Origin: Firmicutes bacterium OM04-13BH
GTDB lineage: Bacteria > Bacillota > Clostridia > Lachnospirales > Lachnospiraceae
Length of the DNA stretch: 64,000 nucleotides
Reading direction: 5' to 3'
Assembly (NCBI GenBank): GCA_003481745.1
Contig: QULP01000008.1
Coordinates: forward strand, 1-64,000
The position numbers were made by a program, and so were the translations under genes. Positions 25,352 to 33,969 of this stretch are shown in pieces. The first letter of the stretch is position 1; each line of letters opens with the position of its first letter. The notes under the pieces are model-generated. The model searched no databases, had not been told where the DNA came from, and was given only the letters and a program-made list of their open reading frames with translations.

Positions 25352-26717
25352 GACAGGTGAGAAAACAGAAAATAAGACAGAGCAGAATAACCGGAGATAT
25401 AAAGCTTTTATCAGCTACCGGCATCAGCCATTTGACCGAAAAGTTGCAGTTACATTACAGAAGCATTTAGAGACATTTCATCCTCCGAAACAGCTTGAAA
25501 AAAAGGAAAAATGGAGAGTATTTCGAGATGAAACAGAACTGCCGACGAGTGCTGATTTGAGTCAGGATATTCGTGAGGCATTAGAAAATTCAGAGTATTT
25601 AATTGTAATTTGTTCTTCTATGCTTGCACAGTCAAAATGGTGCAGGGAAGAAATTTCATATTTTAAATCGTTACATAATAATTCAACCCAAAACATACTG
25701 GCACTTTTAATTGAAGGAAATCCAGGCGATGTATTTCCGGAAGAACTCTGCTGGTCGGAAGAAATCCGGAAAAATGCAGAAGGAGAAGAAATTCGGGAGA
25801 AAATTGAAGTAGAGCCTCTGGCAGCAAACATAACTGCAGATTCCGAAAGGAAATCATTAAAGAAATTAAAAACAGAATATTTGCGAATTGCTGCTCCGCT
25901 GCTGGGATGTCGTTATGATGATTTATATCAGCGGGAGCAGAAACGAAAAATTCACAGAAGTCTTGCGGTCATGGGCGGTGTAACGGTTGTAGTGGGAGGA
26001 ATTGGTATCTACAGTTCAATCATGGCAGTCCGATTAAATGAACAAAAACGGCTCTTGCAGGAAGAAAACTACAATCGTATGGCTGTTCAGTCGGATTATA
26101 TGTGGGAAGATGGAAAAGTGACAGAAGCAATTGAGACAGCAGTGGATGCACTTCCTGATACCGAAGATAATATGTCGGTTTTTTCGGCAGAGAAAGCAAC
26201 CGCAGAAAAACTGGGAGTATTTCAGAGAGAAAACTTTTTGCCGATTCAGAAATATGAGACGACTTCGTATATTACGAAGGTTGCATTTGTAAATGGTGGA
26301 AAAAATGTGGTGGCACAGGATGCAACGGGGGTTTATTTGTGGGAGACAAAGAGTGGAAAACTGGTGAAGAAATATACGAAGACTGAGATGGGGTTTGAGT
26401 CATCATCCTGGGATCTTGATTTGTTGCTAGATAAAGAGAAACCATTAGAAGATATAAAATTGCAAAAAAATGTATCTGGCGGTAATGCAATGACAGATGG
26501 TGGTGGCACAAATGAGTTAATGCTATATGGATATAAAAAAATAATGACAAAAGGTGAAGCACAAAATTCGTATTTTTATCTTACGTGTGAAAAACGCTTA
26601 TGGAGAGTAAATTCTGAAACTGGAGAATATGAATCATTTGAAAAAGTAGATGCAAAGGAAAAAGAATGGCATTATAATTCAGAAACCTATGATTACTTCC
26701 TATTAGGAACACTGTAA
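25335..26717 (+). CDS. TIR-transmembrane-propeller protein, 5' part, truncated by ICE insertion
   Basis: The frame starts with a TIR domain (residues about 15-150): AFISYRH, VFRDETEL and SKWCREEI, the last holding the Glu position that is catalytic in NADase TIRs. A transmembrane helix (about 212-232), a coiled linker and the first blades of a WD40-like propeller (VYLWETKSGK) follow. After residue 452 the ICE begins, and eight element-encoded codons (DYFLLGTL) end the frame. The missing 488 codons lie at 54072-55538. The shortened product keeps TIR, membrane anchor and one or two blades, so it may still be made but is probably altered in sensing. Confidence 0.85.
   Translation: MGKEIETGEKTENKTEQNNRRYKAFISYRHQPFDRKVAVTLQKHLETFHPPKQLEKKEKWRVFRDETELPTSADLSQDIREALENSEYLIVICSSMLAQSKWCREEISYFKSLHNNSTQNILALLIEGNPGDVFPEELCWSEEIRKNAEGEEIREKIEVEPLAANITADSERKSLKKLKTEYLRIAAPLLGCRYDDLYQREQKRKIHRSLAVMGGVTVVVGGIGIYSSIMAVRLNEQKRLLQEENYNRMAVQSDYMWEDGKVTEAIETAVDALPDTEDNMSVFSAEKATAEKLGVFQRENFLPIQKYETTSYITKVAFVNGGKNVVAQDATGVYLWETKSGKLVKKYTKTEMGFESSSWDLDLLLDKEKPLEDIKLQKNVSGGNAMTDGGGTNELMLYGYKKIMTKGEAQNSYFYLTCEKRLWRVNSETGEYESFEKVDAKEKEWHYNSETYDYFLLGTL
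26688..26715 (+). other. attL of the ICE
   Basis: The shared TATG (26688-26691) is followed by the left arm (26692-26715), which is an imperfect inverted repeat of the right arm around a common CCTATTAGGAA core ending in CACTGT. Arms inverted about a short core are typical of large serine recombinase sites. Confidence 0.75.
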
Positions 26718-26772
26718 ATACAAGGCTTTTCGGAGCCTACAAACCACAAAAAATAATATTTGATCTATCACA

Positions 26773-26818
26773 TTACGCAAAAAGCCGTCCGGCATGAAAA
26801 ACGGGCGGCTTTTTTGCG
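26773..26818 (+). terminator. Terminator-like hairpin inside the left end of the ICE
   Basis: ACGCAAAAAGCCG and CGGCTTTTTTGCGT arms form a long stem with A and T tracts on both sides. It can work in both directions and insulate the host gene from the element. Confidence 0.75.
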
Positions 26819-26903
26819 TGGATAGACGGAAAGGAGGCACAAAAATAACTACAAAATTTTAGCGTTCAAATTTGTGCAACTTTAACGAAAAGGAGGATCG
26901 TAA

Positions 26904-28352
26904 ATGGCCGATGAAAAATTGAATACTGGCCCTGCGGAGAATATTTCCCCGGAGGCCGCCGAGCCTATCACCACACCCGAACAGGCCGCAGCGTCTGAGC
27001 CCCAGCAGGAACAGACCGGGCCTGCCATACCTGAGTCCGGCGATGTGGTTGTGTCCTTTGACAAAATCAATGAACTTATGGCGGAAAAGAGGCAGAACGC
27101 CCGCGCCGAAGTCGAAAAGTCGGAACCCCCCGAAACGCCAGAGGCGGCAGCCCCCGGAGAAACACCGCAGCCCGCCAATACGGAGGAACCGAAAAAGCCG
27201 CGCCGTGGCCGTCCGCCGAAAGCGGAAAAGGCTGCGACTGAAAATCAGAAAGCGGAGAAATCGGCTGGGGCCCGCAAGGGCCGCCCACCCAAGGCGGATA
27301 AGACGGCCCCTGACAAGCCCAAGCCGTCCAAACGAGACAAAGTGTCCCGAAGTGACGGAAAGGCCCCGGATGCCAAGGAGCCCATTAAGCCCGCACAGGA
27401 TACGGCACCGAAGGAAACTGCTACTGCGGAACAGACGGCTCCCGAGCCGACCACACCGCCCCGCCCGGTTGAGGAAGGCAAGCTGGTTTATCTGAAACTT
27501 TCCGAGGTTCATCCGTTTCACACATTCCGTCCGCACCCCTTTAAGGTACGGGACGATGCGAAGATGCAGGAAATCGTTGCTTCTATCCGCGTAAACGGTG
27601 TAATGGTTCCCGGTCTTGCCCGCCCGGAGAAAGACGGAAACGGCTATGAAATTGTAGCGGGCCATCGCCGTACCCACGGCAGTGAACTGGCGGGGCTGGA
27701 GGAAATGCCCTTTATCGTCCGTGAAATGACCGACCACGAAGCGGTACAGGCCATGAAGGACAGCAACAAGCAGCGTGACGGGATGCTCCCCAGCGAATTG
27801 GCCGCGCTGCTGGAACTCGAGGTTGAGGACATCAAGCATCAGGGCGGGCGGCTGAAAGGCGTTGCAGAAGGCGATGTTGGGAAACGCTCGGTTGAGATTG
27901 TGGGCGAGGCGCATGATATGAACTATAAAAAGGTCATGCGCTACTTGCGGCTCAACTCCCTTGTGCCGGAGCTTCTGGATAAGGTAGACGATAAAAAGAT
28001 GGGCTTCATGCCTGCCGTGGAGCTGTCCTACATCAAACCGAAAAATCAGAGGCTTATTGCTGTTTCCATTGACGGGGAGCAGGCTTCGCCCTCGCTGGCC
28101 CAGGCTAAACGGCTCCGGGAGCTGGATAAGGAAGGCAAGCTCAACGGCGATGTCATTGACGGTATCTTATCAGAACAGAAAAAGGAGGATCGAGGCGTGA
28201 TTATTTCTACTGCGGAACTGGAAAAGTATTTTGGCAAGGAGGTCACTCCCGCCAAAATGAAAGAACAGATTATGTCCTTGCTGGATGACTGGAAAGAAAA
28301 ACAGCCGCCGGAGCTGGCAAAAGCCCCGAAAAAGCAGGAACTTGACAAGTAA
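26904..28352 (+). CDS. ParB/Spo0J-like DNA-binding protein with AT-hook linker
   Basis: A 482-residue protein. The first 185 residues are low-complexity, rich in Ala, Pro, Glu and Lys, and carry two AT-hook cores (RRGRPPK near residue 100 and RKGRPPK near 122). A ParB N-terminal domain follows, with LSEVHPF and IVAGHRR (about 249), then a helical ParB DNA-binding region. It is the first gene of the element and is well placed to read the repeated palindromes dispersed along it, as KorB does on IncP plasmids. One palindrome copy lies inside the gene itself. The AGGAGG site is strong. Confidence 0.85.
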   Translation: MADEKLNTGPAENISPEAAEPITTPEQAAASEPQQEQTGPAIPESGDVVVSFDKINELMAEKRQNARAEVEKSEPPETPEAAAPGETPQPANTEEPKKPRRGRPPKAEKAATENQKAEKSAGARKGRPPKADKTAPDKPKPSKRDKVSRSDGKAPDAKEPIKPAQDTAPKETATAEQTAPEPTTPPRPVEEGKLVYLKLSEVHPFHTFRPHPFKVRDDAKMQEIVASIRVNGVMVPGLARPEKDGNGYEIVAGHRRTHGSELAGLEEMPFIVREMTDHEAVQAMKDSNKQRDGMLPSELAALLELEVEDIKHQGGRLKGVAEGDVGKRSVEIVGEAHDMNYKKVMRYLRLNSLVPELLDKVDDKKMGFMPAVELSYIKPKNQRLIAVSIDGEQASPSLAQAKRLRELDKEGKLNGDVIDGILSEQKKEDRGVIISTAELEKYFGKEVTPAKMKEQIMSLLDDWKEKQPPELAKAPKKQELDK

Positions 28353-28396
28353 CAACTTCGAGACACTTTGTCCCGAGGGCCCCGCCCTCGCGCAGA

Positions 28397-28586
28397 GGCT
28401 CTGGTGGTATATATCCCCCGTCGCCGCCTGTTTTTTAGTACAGCCGGGAGTGGGCCGTCAAGGGTGCAGCGCACCGCCGTTTTCGGCGGCTCGCCCTTGA
28501 CGGTCTGCCCCGGCTGTGCTATTTCCCCGGCAAGCGGCGGGGGTATATCCTCCAGAGCCGCCCCCCTTTCCCAAGACTGGGAAAGG
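28397..28586 (+). repeat. Long nested inverted repeat in an intergenic gap
   Basis: GGCTCTGG (28397-28404) pairs with CCAGAGCC (28552-28559), continued inward by matching GTATAT, CCCCCG and GCCGC arms, then by CAGCCGGG and CCGTCAAGGG with their complements, down to CGCCG/CGGCG. A separate CTTTCCC/GGGAAAG hairpin follows at 28565-28586. The gap 28353-28628 has no credible gene. Confidence 0.8.
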
Positions 28587-28636
28587 GCGTGGGGTTTGGG
28601 TTGAACTTTCTTATTAAAATATCGGAGGTATGAACG

Positions 28637-28978
28637 ATGAAACGACCCCTTGCTTATATCACCGCTGCATGGCTCGGCGGCGATAGCGAAAACGCAGAAC
28701 TGGCAGCGCAGTATTGCCGCACCGTGTATGAGGCAGGCTTTTCTCCTATTTGCCCGCCCCTGTACTTGCCCCTGTTTCTCAATGATGCTGTTCCCGAGGA
28801 GCATAAAAGCGGCATCGACATGAGCCGTGACCTGCTCCGCCGTTCTCATGTGCTGGTTGTTTGCGGGCACAGTATGACCGAAGCCATGAAAAATGATATT
28901 GCCGTGGCCCAGCGGCTGGGAATTACGGCAACGACCCTTGAGGGCATCCTGACCGTCAAGGGACAGGGCCGCCGCTAA
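28637..28978 (+). CDS. DUF7768/DUF4406-like protein (deoxyribosyltransferase-type fold)
   Basis: A 113-residue protein. The N-terminal YITAAWLGGD, the mid CPPLYLP and the RSHVLVVCGHSMTEAMKNDIAVAQ segment match the small nucleoside 2-deoxyribosyltransferase-like proteins common on mobile elements. The substrate is unknown. The next gene starts directly at its stop (TAATGG), which indicates tight coupling with ardA. Confidence 0.75.
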   Translation: MKRPLAYITAAWLGGDSENAELAAQYCRTVYEAGFSPICPPLYLPLFLNDAVPEEHKSGIDMSRDLLRRSHVLVVCGHSMTEAMKNDIAVAQRLGITATTLEGILTVKGQGRR

Positions 28979-29691
28979 TGGCAACCTTGTTTGAAGCCTA
29001 CGTTACCAACGCCGGAAAGTACAGCGAGGGCCAGCTTGTGGGTGAAACACTGAAATTTCCCACAACCGCCCAGGAGGTGGAGGCTCTCTTGAAACGAATC
29101 GGCGTGGATGGCGTCCGCTATCAGGAAATTTTTATTACCTCTTTCGATGGGGATGTGCTGGGGCTCTATGACCATTTGAGCGAATATGAAAATCTGGACG
29201 AGCTTAATCATCTGGCCTGCCTGCTTTCCGAGCTTACCTCATCGGAGCTGGAAACACTGGAGGCCGTCCTCGACAGCGGCGATCACTGTTCTTCGGTGCG
29301 GGACATCATCAATCTGACACAAAATCTGGACTGTTACGGCTTTTACCCCGGCGTATCCGATGAGGAAACGCTGGGGCGTATTTATGTGGACGATCTGGAA
29401 ATGTTGGATGTGCCGGATCAGGTAAAACCGTATTTCGATTATGAGGCGTATGGCCGGGATGCCTGCATCCACGAAAACGGCCATTTTGCCCCGGGCGGCT
29501 ATGTTGTCAAAGAAAGCGATCATTTCGTGGAAGTGTATCACGGCTTGCAGGATATTCCCAAGGAGCATAAGGTGTTCTCTTTCCCGAAGCTCTCTATCCG
29601 GGAGCAAATGGCCGTTTATCAGGAAATCATAGACGGTTCTTCTTTGGAGGGCTACCGTCAAATGCAGAAAAAAGACCGTGGGGATCGGTGA
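28978..29691 (+). CDS. ardA: Antirestriction protein ArdA
   Basis: A 237-residue acidic DNA-mimic protein that blocks type I restriction enzymes as the element enters a new host. The ArdA layout is clear: FEAYVTNAGKYSEGQLVG at the start, FITSFDGDVLGLYDHLSEYENLDELN, and the C-terminal YVVKESDHFVEVYHG. It is strongly acidic throughout. It starts at the stop of the preceding gene and is followed within 10 bp by a palindrome copy. Confidence 0.9.
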   Translation: MATLFEAYVTNAGKYSEGQLVGETLKFPTTAQEVEALLKRIGVDGVRYQEIFITSFDGDVLGLYDHLSEYENLDELNHLACLLSELTSSELETLEAVLDSGDHCSSVRDIINLTQNLDCYGFYPGVSDEETLGRIYVDDLEMLDVPDQVKPYFDYEAYGRDACIHENGHFAPGGYVVKESDHFVEVYHGLQDIPKEHKVFSFPKLSIREQMAVYQEIIDGSSLEGYRQMQKKDRGDR

Positions 29692-29734
29692 TGGCACTTC
29701 GAGACAAATTGTCCCAAGGAAGGAGGCGGTGTAA

Positions 29735-30214
29735 CTGATTGATGAAGATATTTCCCGGCGCACGATAGCCATATCTGTAAAAACGACCAAGCTGACGGCG
29801 CGGGGACTGGCGTATGTGCTGGGCATGGTGGGTCGGAAGATCCGCAAGGCATACCGTGGGCGGCAAGTACCGCATGGCAAACAAAGTGTGCGAAAGCTCA
29901 TGGCCCACGGCACAGCCACAAACAGCATTGAGCTATCCGGGGATGCCAAGTCCTTTGACCGAGTGGCCCGGAAATGGAATGTGGACTATGCGTTCTATAA
30001 AACCGGGTCGGACAAATACCTGCTGTTTTTCAAGGCTGGACAGGCAGACGCAATGACCGCCTGCTTTTCTGAGTATTCCCGGAAGGTGTTAAGCAAAGCA
30101 AAATCGAACCGTGTTCCCATCCGAGAACAACTGCAACAGGCGGCGGATCAGCTTTCCAAAGAAAAGCCGAAACAGAAAGAACGTGCAAAGGAGGTGGCCC
30201 ATGAGGACAGATAA
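29735..30214 (+). CDS. PcfB family protein (DUF3801), CTG start
   Basis: About 159 residues. The N-terminus IDEDISRRTIAISVKTTKLTARGL fits the DUF3801/PcfB family, the partner of the VirD4 coupling protein in Gram-positive conjugation. No ATG, GTG or TTG is in frame before this segment. The only codon at good spacing (8 nt) from AGGAGG (29721-29726) is CTG at 29735; ATT at 29738 is the alternative. An ATG at 29816 would cut off the most conserved part. The 3' end overlaps the coupling-protein gene. Confidence 0.75.
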   Translation: MIDEDISRRTIAISVKTTKLTARGLAYVLGMVGRKIRKAYRGRQVPHGKQSVRKLMAHGTATNSIELSGDAKSFDRVARKWNVDYAFYKTGSDKYLLFFKAGQADAMTACFSEYSRKVLSKAKSNRVPIREQLQQAADQLSKEKPKQKERAKEVAHEDR

Positions 30215-32036
30215 GATTAGAAAATATCTCATTCCGAACATTCCCTATCTGTTCATCCTGTGGGCGTTCCTCAAGCTGGGAACGGCCTACCGGCTGGCAG
30301 CGGGTAACGATTTTGCACATAAGCTCATCGGGCTGGGCCAGACGATTGGCCCGGCCTTTGCTGACTTTGCACCCGGTCTTGCTCCGCTGGATTGGCTTGT
30401 CGGTATTGTAGGTGCAGTTGGTTTCCGGCTGCTGATCTATTTCAAAAGCAAGAACGCTAAGAAGTTTCGGCGGGATGCAGAATACGGCAGCGCCCGGTGG
30501 GGAACGGAAAAAGACATCAAACCGTTTGTTGATCCAAGGTTTGAAAACAACGTGATTTTGACCGGGACAGAGTTTCTCACGATGAACACCCGCCCGAAAA
30601 TCCCCGCAAATGCCAGAAACCTGAATTGCTGCATCATCGGCTCGTCCGGCTCCGGCAAAACCCGCTTTTGGCTCACGCCCCAGCTTTTACAGGCTCATTC
30701 CTCTTATGTGGTGGTCGATCCCAAAGGCGGTGTGCTGGGGCAGGTCGGGGGTTTCCTGCAAAAACGCGGGTACAAAATCAAGGTATTCAACAGCATAGAT
30801 TTTTCAAAATCCATGCACTATAACCCGCTGGCGTATATCCGCAACGAGGCCGATATTCTGAAATTCGTGGATGCTCTGATTTCCAACACCAAGGGCGAAG
30901 GCAAGGAAGGCGATCCATTCTGGACAAAATCGGAAACGCTTTTGTACTGCGCCCTGATTGCCTACATCATTTTCGAGGGGCCTGCCGAGGATCGGAACAT
31001 GAATACCCTTGTGGATATGATTTCCGGCATGGAGGTCAAGGAGGATGACGAGGATTTTATGAACGCGGTGGACTATATGTTTGCCGGGCTCGAAAAGCGT
31101 AAGCCGGATTGCTTCGCGGTCAAACAGTATAAAAAGTACAAATTGGCCAGCGGCAAGACGGCAAAAAGCATTTTAATTTCCTGCGGTGCGCGGCTGGCTC
31201 CCTTTGACATCCCGCAGCTTCGTGAAGTCATGGCCTATGACGAATTGGAGCTTGACCGCATCGGAGATCGGAAAACGGCGGTATTCTTCATCATTTCCGA
31301 TACCACGCAGACCTACAACTTTTTAGTGGCGCTTGCATTTTCGCAGATGTTCAACCTCCTGTGTGAACGGGCGGACAATGTTCACGGTGGCCGCCTGCCG
31401 CACCATGTACGGGTGTTGTGGGATGAGGCAGCCAACACGGGACAGGTGCCCCAGCTCGAAAAGCTGGTCGCGGTTATCCGCTCCCGTGAGGTGAGTCTTT
31501 GCCTGCTGTATCAGCAGTTGGCGCAGTGCAAGGCCATTTACGATAAACACGCCGAGACAATCCTCGGCAACATGGATAGCGTGGTGTTCCTCGGTGGCCG
31601 CGAAGCCAGCACCATCAAGGAAATATCCGAGAACTGGCTGGGAAAAGCCACAATCAGTATGCAGACTGACAGCCGCTCCCGTGGTCAGTCGGAAAGCTAC
31701 AGTCAAAATACCCAGCGGCTGGGCCGGGAACTGATGACCCCAGCCGAACTTGCAACCATGCCGGGAGATAAATGTATTTTGCAGCTTCGGGGCCTGCCCC
31801 CGTTCTTCTCTCCCAAGTATGATCTGAAACGGCATCCGAACTACCGTTATACGGCGGAGGCCGATAAACAGAAAAACGCTTTTGACCTCGACAGGCTCAT
31901 TAACCGCCGCAGGCGGCCCGGTCTGAACGAGGCGTGTACGATGTATGAGGTGACTGTGCCGGACGATGCGCTCACAGAAGAGGACGAGGACATCCTCAAC
32001 TATGATGACATCGATGATCCAGACGCCTTTGCATAA
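30201..32036 (+). CDS. VirD4-type coupling protein (TraG/PcfC)
   Basis: A 611-residue type IV coupling ATPase that brings the relaxase-DNA complex to the transfer channel. Two N-terminal membrane segments (about 10-30 and 55-80) are followed by Walker A GSSGSGKT (about residue 147), the DPKGG segment, and Walker B VLWDEA (about 402). The C-terminus is acidic. The ATG at 30201 follows AAAGGAGG and overlaps pcfB by 14 bp. A palindrome copy lies 8 bp after the stop. Confidence 0.93.
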   Translation: MRTDKIRKYLIPNIPYLFILWAFLKLGTAYRLAAGNDFAHKLIGLGQTIGPAFADFAPGLAPLDWLVGIVGAVGFRLLIYFKSKNAKKFRRDAEYGSARWGTEKDIKPFVDPRFENNVILTGTEFLTMNTRPKIPANARNLNCCIIGSSGSGKTRFWLTPQLLQAHSSYVVVDPKGGVLGQVGGFLQKRGYKIKVFNSIDFSKSMHYNPLAYIRNEADILKFVDALISNTKGEGKEGDPFWTKSETLLYCALIAYIIFEGPAEDRNMNTLVDMISGMEVKEDDEDFMNAVDYMFAGLEKRKPDCFAVKQYKKYKLASGKTAKSILISCGARLAPFDIPQLREVMAYDELELDRIGDRKTAVFFIISDTTQTYNFLVALAFSQMFNLLCERADNVHGGRLPHHVRVLWDEAANTGQVPQLEKLVAVIRSREVSLCLLYQQLAQCKAIYDKHAETILGNMDSVVFLGGREASTIKEISENWLGKATISMQTDSRSRGQSESYSQNTQRLGRELMTPAELATMPGDKCILQLRGLPPFFSPKYDLKRHPNYRYTAEADKQKNAFDLDRLINRRRRPGLNEACTMYEVTVPDDALTEEDEDILNYDDIDDPDAFA

Positions 32037-32131
32037 ACGCTTCGAGACAAAGTGTCCCGAAGTTTGTAACCTGCCGCCTGCAAGGGCGGCTTTTTTGTTA
32101 CCGGGAAAATCCCGGAGAAATGGAGGCTTAT

Positions 32132-32344
32132 ATGGCATTTTTCTCATCTGCAATCGACACTTTACAGACCCTCGTTATTGCTCTCGGTGCTGGCCTTGGC
32201 GTGTGGGGCGTGGTTAATCTGCTGGAGGGCTACGGCTCGGATAACCCGGGCTCCAAGTCCCAGGGCATGAAGCAGCTCATGGCGGGCGGCGGCATCATCG
32301 TCATTGGCACCACACTGATCCCTCTGCTGTCTGGCCTGTTTTAA
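32132..32344 (+). CDS. Maff2 family small membrane protein
   Basis: A 70-residue protein with two hydrophobic helices flanking a Gly/Ser-rich loop (GYGSDNPGSKSQG). This is the layout of Maff2 proteins, found in the transfer operons of clostridial conjugative elements and similar in size to VirB2-like pilins. GGAGG at 32122-32126 precedes ATG 32132. It sits directly before the VirB6-like gene. Confidence 0.85.
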   Translation: MAFFSSAIDTLQTLVIALGAGLGVWGVVNLLEGYGSDNPGSKSQGMKQLMAGGGIIVIGTTLIPLLSGLF

Positions 32345-32355
32345 GGTAGGCGCTT

Positions 32356-33222
32356 ATGGATTTTCTCACCGACTGGCTCACAAACTGGCTCAAAGAGCTT
32401 CTGATTGGCGGGATCATGGGGAACCTCGAAGGTCTTTTTGATACTGTCAATACCCAAGTCGGAGAGATTGCGGCACAGGTAGGGACTACCCCGGCGGCGT
32501 GGCACGCCGGGATTTTCTCCCTGATCCGACAGCTTTCCGAAACGGTGATCCTGCCGATTGCCGGAATGGTGCTGACCTTTGTTGCCACTTATGAGCTCAT
32601 ACAGATGCTTTTGGAAAAGAACAATATGCACGAGGTTGACGTTGCGAACCTCTATAAATGGATGTTCAAAACAGCCTGTGCAATCTTAATCCTGTCAAAC
32701 ACATTCAATATCGTCATGGCCGTGTTCGATGTCTCGCAGAGCGTCATCGCGCAGGCAGGCGGGCTCATTCAAGGCTCTACCGATGTTTCGGCGGATATGC
32801 TTGCTGAACTGGAAACCTCGCTGGAGGCGGTGGACTTGGGGCCGCTTTTGGGGCTGTGGCTGCAGTCTGCGCTCATTGGCTTCACAATGAAGGCGATGGG
32901 AATTATCATTTTCGTTTTGGTGTATGGCAGGATGTTGGAAATCTATCTGCTGACCAGTCTGGCCCCCATCCCCGTTGCTACGCTTTCCAACCGGGAGCTT
33001 GGTGGCACCGGGCAGAACTATATCAAGTCCCTGTTTGCCGTGGGCTTTCAAGGGCTGCTGATCCTTGTATGTGTTGCAATTTACGCGGTGCTCATTCAAG
33101 GCATCGCAACAAGCGGCGATCCCATCGGGGCGATTTGGGGAACTGTGGGCTACACGGTTTTGCTTTGCTTCATGCTCTTTAAGACCGGGAGCATTGCCCA
33201 GCGTATCTTTGGCGCTCACTAA
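32356..33222 (+). CDS. VirB6/TrbL-like polytopic conjugation protein
   Basis: A 288-residue integral membrane protein with about six hydrophobic segments after an amphipathic N-terminus. It carries the family-like LYKWMFKTACAILILSNTFN and YLLTSLAPIPVATL segments. It corresponds to the CD0411-type channel component of Tn1549/CTn elements and would form the inner-membrane pore. It starts 11 bp after the Maff2 stop. Confidence 0.85.
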   Translation: MDFLTDWLTNWLKELLIGGIMGNLEGLFDTVNTQVGEIAAQVGTTPAAWHAGIFSLIRQLSETVILPIAGMVLTFVATYELIQMLLEKNNMHEVDVANLYKWMFKTACAILILSNTFNIVMAVFDVSQSVIAQAGGLIQGSTDVSADMLAELETSLEAVDLGPLLGLWLQSALIGFTMKAMGIIIFVLVYGRMLEIYLLTSLAPIPVATLSNRELGGTGQNYIKSLFAVGFQGLLILVCVAIYAVLIQGIATSGDPIGAIWGTVGYTVLLCFMLFKTGSIAQRIFGAH

Positions 33223-33237
33223 CAGGAGGAGGTGCTT

Positions 33238-33969
33238 ATGCCGAGAAGATACGGGGCGGATGGAACGCGCTTATGGAATGGAAAAACGCCGGAGGAGTTT
33301 ACTGAAGCGGACGCTTACCGCTTTATGGCGGAAACGGAGGCCGTCCTGCAAAGAAAAGAGCTGATGGACGATCCCGCCCAGCCTGCTCCGGCAAGCGGAA
33401 AGGAGGAATTTTATCTGAGTAAGAAAGACGATGTATTGCTGACCCCGGAGCAGATTGCTGCGGAGGAGCGGCGCTGGCTGTTTGATGCTCCCATCGCGGA
33501 GCTTGCAGAAGTCAAGGGTGTTAGCATTGATGAGGCAGTAAAAATGCGGACAGATGCTGTCTTGCAGGAGGCGGTTGTTCCGATCACGGTATCTGTCCGC
33601 CCGATTGAGCCGCAGGGAAAACTGATCGGCTTCGCCAGCGTCAATTTTGGCGGTGTGGTCATCGACGATTTTAAGGTTGTGGACGGGAAAAACGGGATTT
33701 TCCTCGGCGCTCCCTCTAAACCTGATCCTGCCAGCCGGACGGGATACCGGACTACGGTTCGGATTCCTGACCGCGCCACACAGGAACGGATCAATGCGGC
33801 TGGTGTGGAGGCGTATCATGCGGCGGTGGAACAGCTTGTTGCACGGGCCCAGGCGGTACGGCCTGCCCCGATCAAGGAGCAGATGGCCGAGGCCGCAAAG
33901 CAGGCAGGAAAAGAAAACGCCGCCCGGCCTGCGCCTGCCAAGGCAAAGGAGGCCCGCAATGACCGATAG
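33238..33969 (+). CDS. SpoVG-domain protein of the conjugation operon
   Basis: A 243-residue protein. The central SpoVG-like domain (residues about 118-180) contains ITVSVRPIEPQGKLIGFAS, VNFGGVVIDDFKVV and GIFLGAPS. Long element-specific N- and C-terminal tails flank it, the latter Ala/Lys-rich. SpoVG binds RNA and DNA in Bacillus; here it is probably a regulator of element functions. GGAGGAGG is well placed before ATG 33238. Confidence 0.82.
   Translation: MPRRYGADGTRLWNGKTPEEFTEADAYRFMAETEAVLQRKELMDDPAQPAPASGKEEFYLSKKDDVLLTPEQIAAEERRWLFDAPIAELAEVKGVSIDEAVKMRTDAVLQEAVVPITVSVRPIEPQGKLIGFASVNFGGVVIDDFKVVDGKNGIFLGAPSKPDPASRTGYRTTVRIPDRATQERINAAGVEAYHAAVEQLVARAQAVRPAPIKEQMAEAAKQAGKENAARPAPAKAKEARNDR

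Noticed and set aside
26838-26863. Tiny frame after AAAGGAGG with an ATA start near the left end of the ICE
   Set aside because: It would encode only five residues before a stop; there is no basis to call a gene.
26859-27914. Long minus-strand open frame (351 codons) opposite the parB-like gene
   Set aside because: It is a shadow of the GC-rich parB gene; its translation is low in family-like features and rich in Arg, Leu and Phe, and it has no ribosome binding site.
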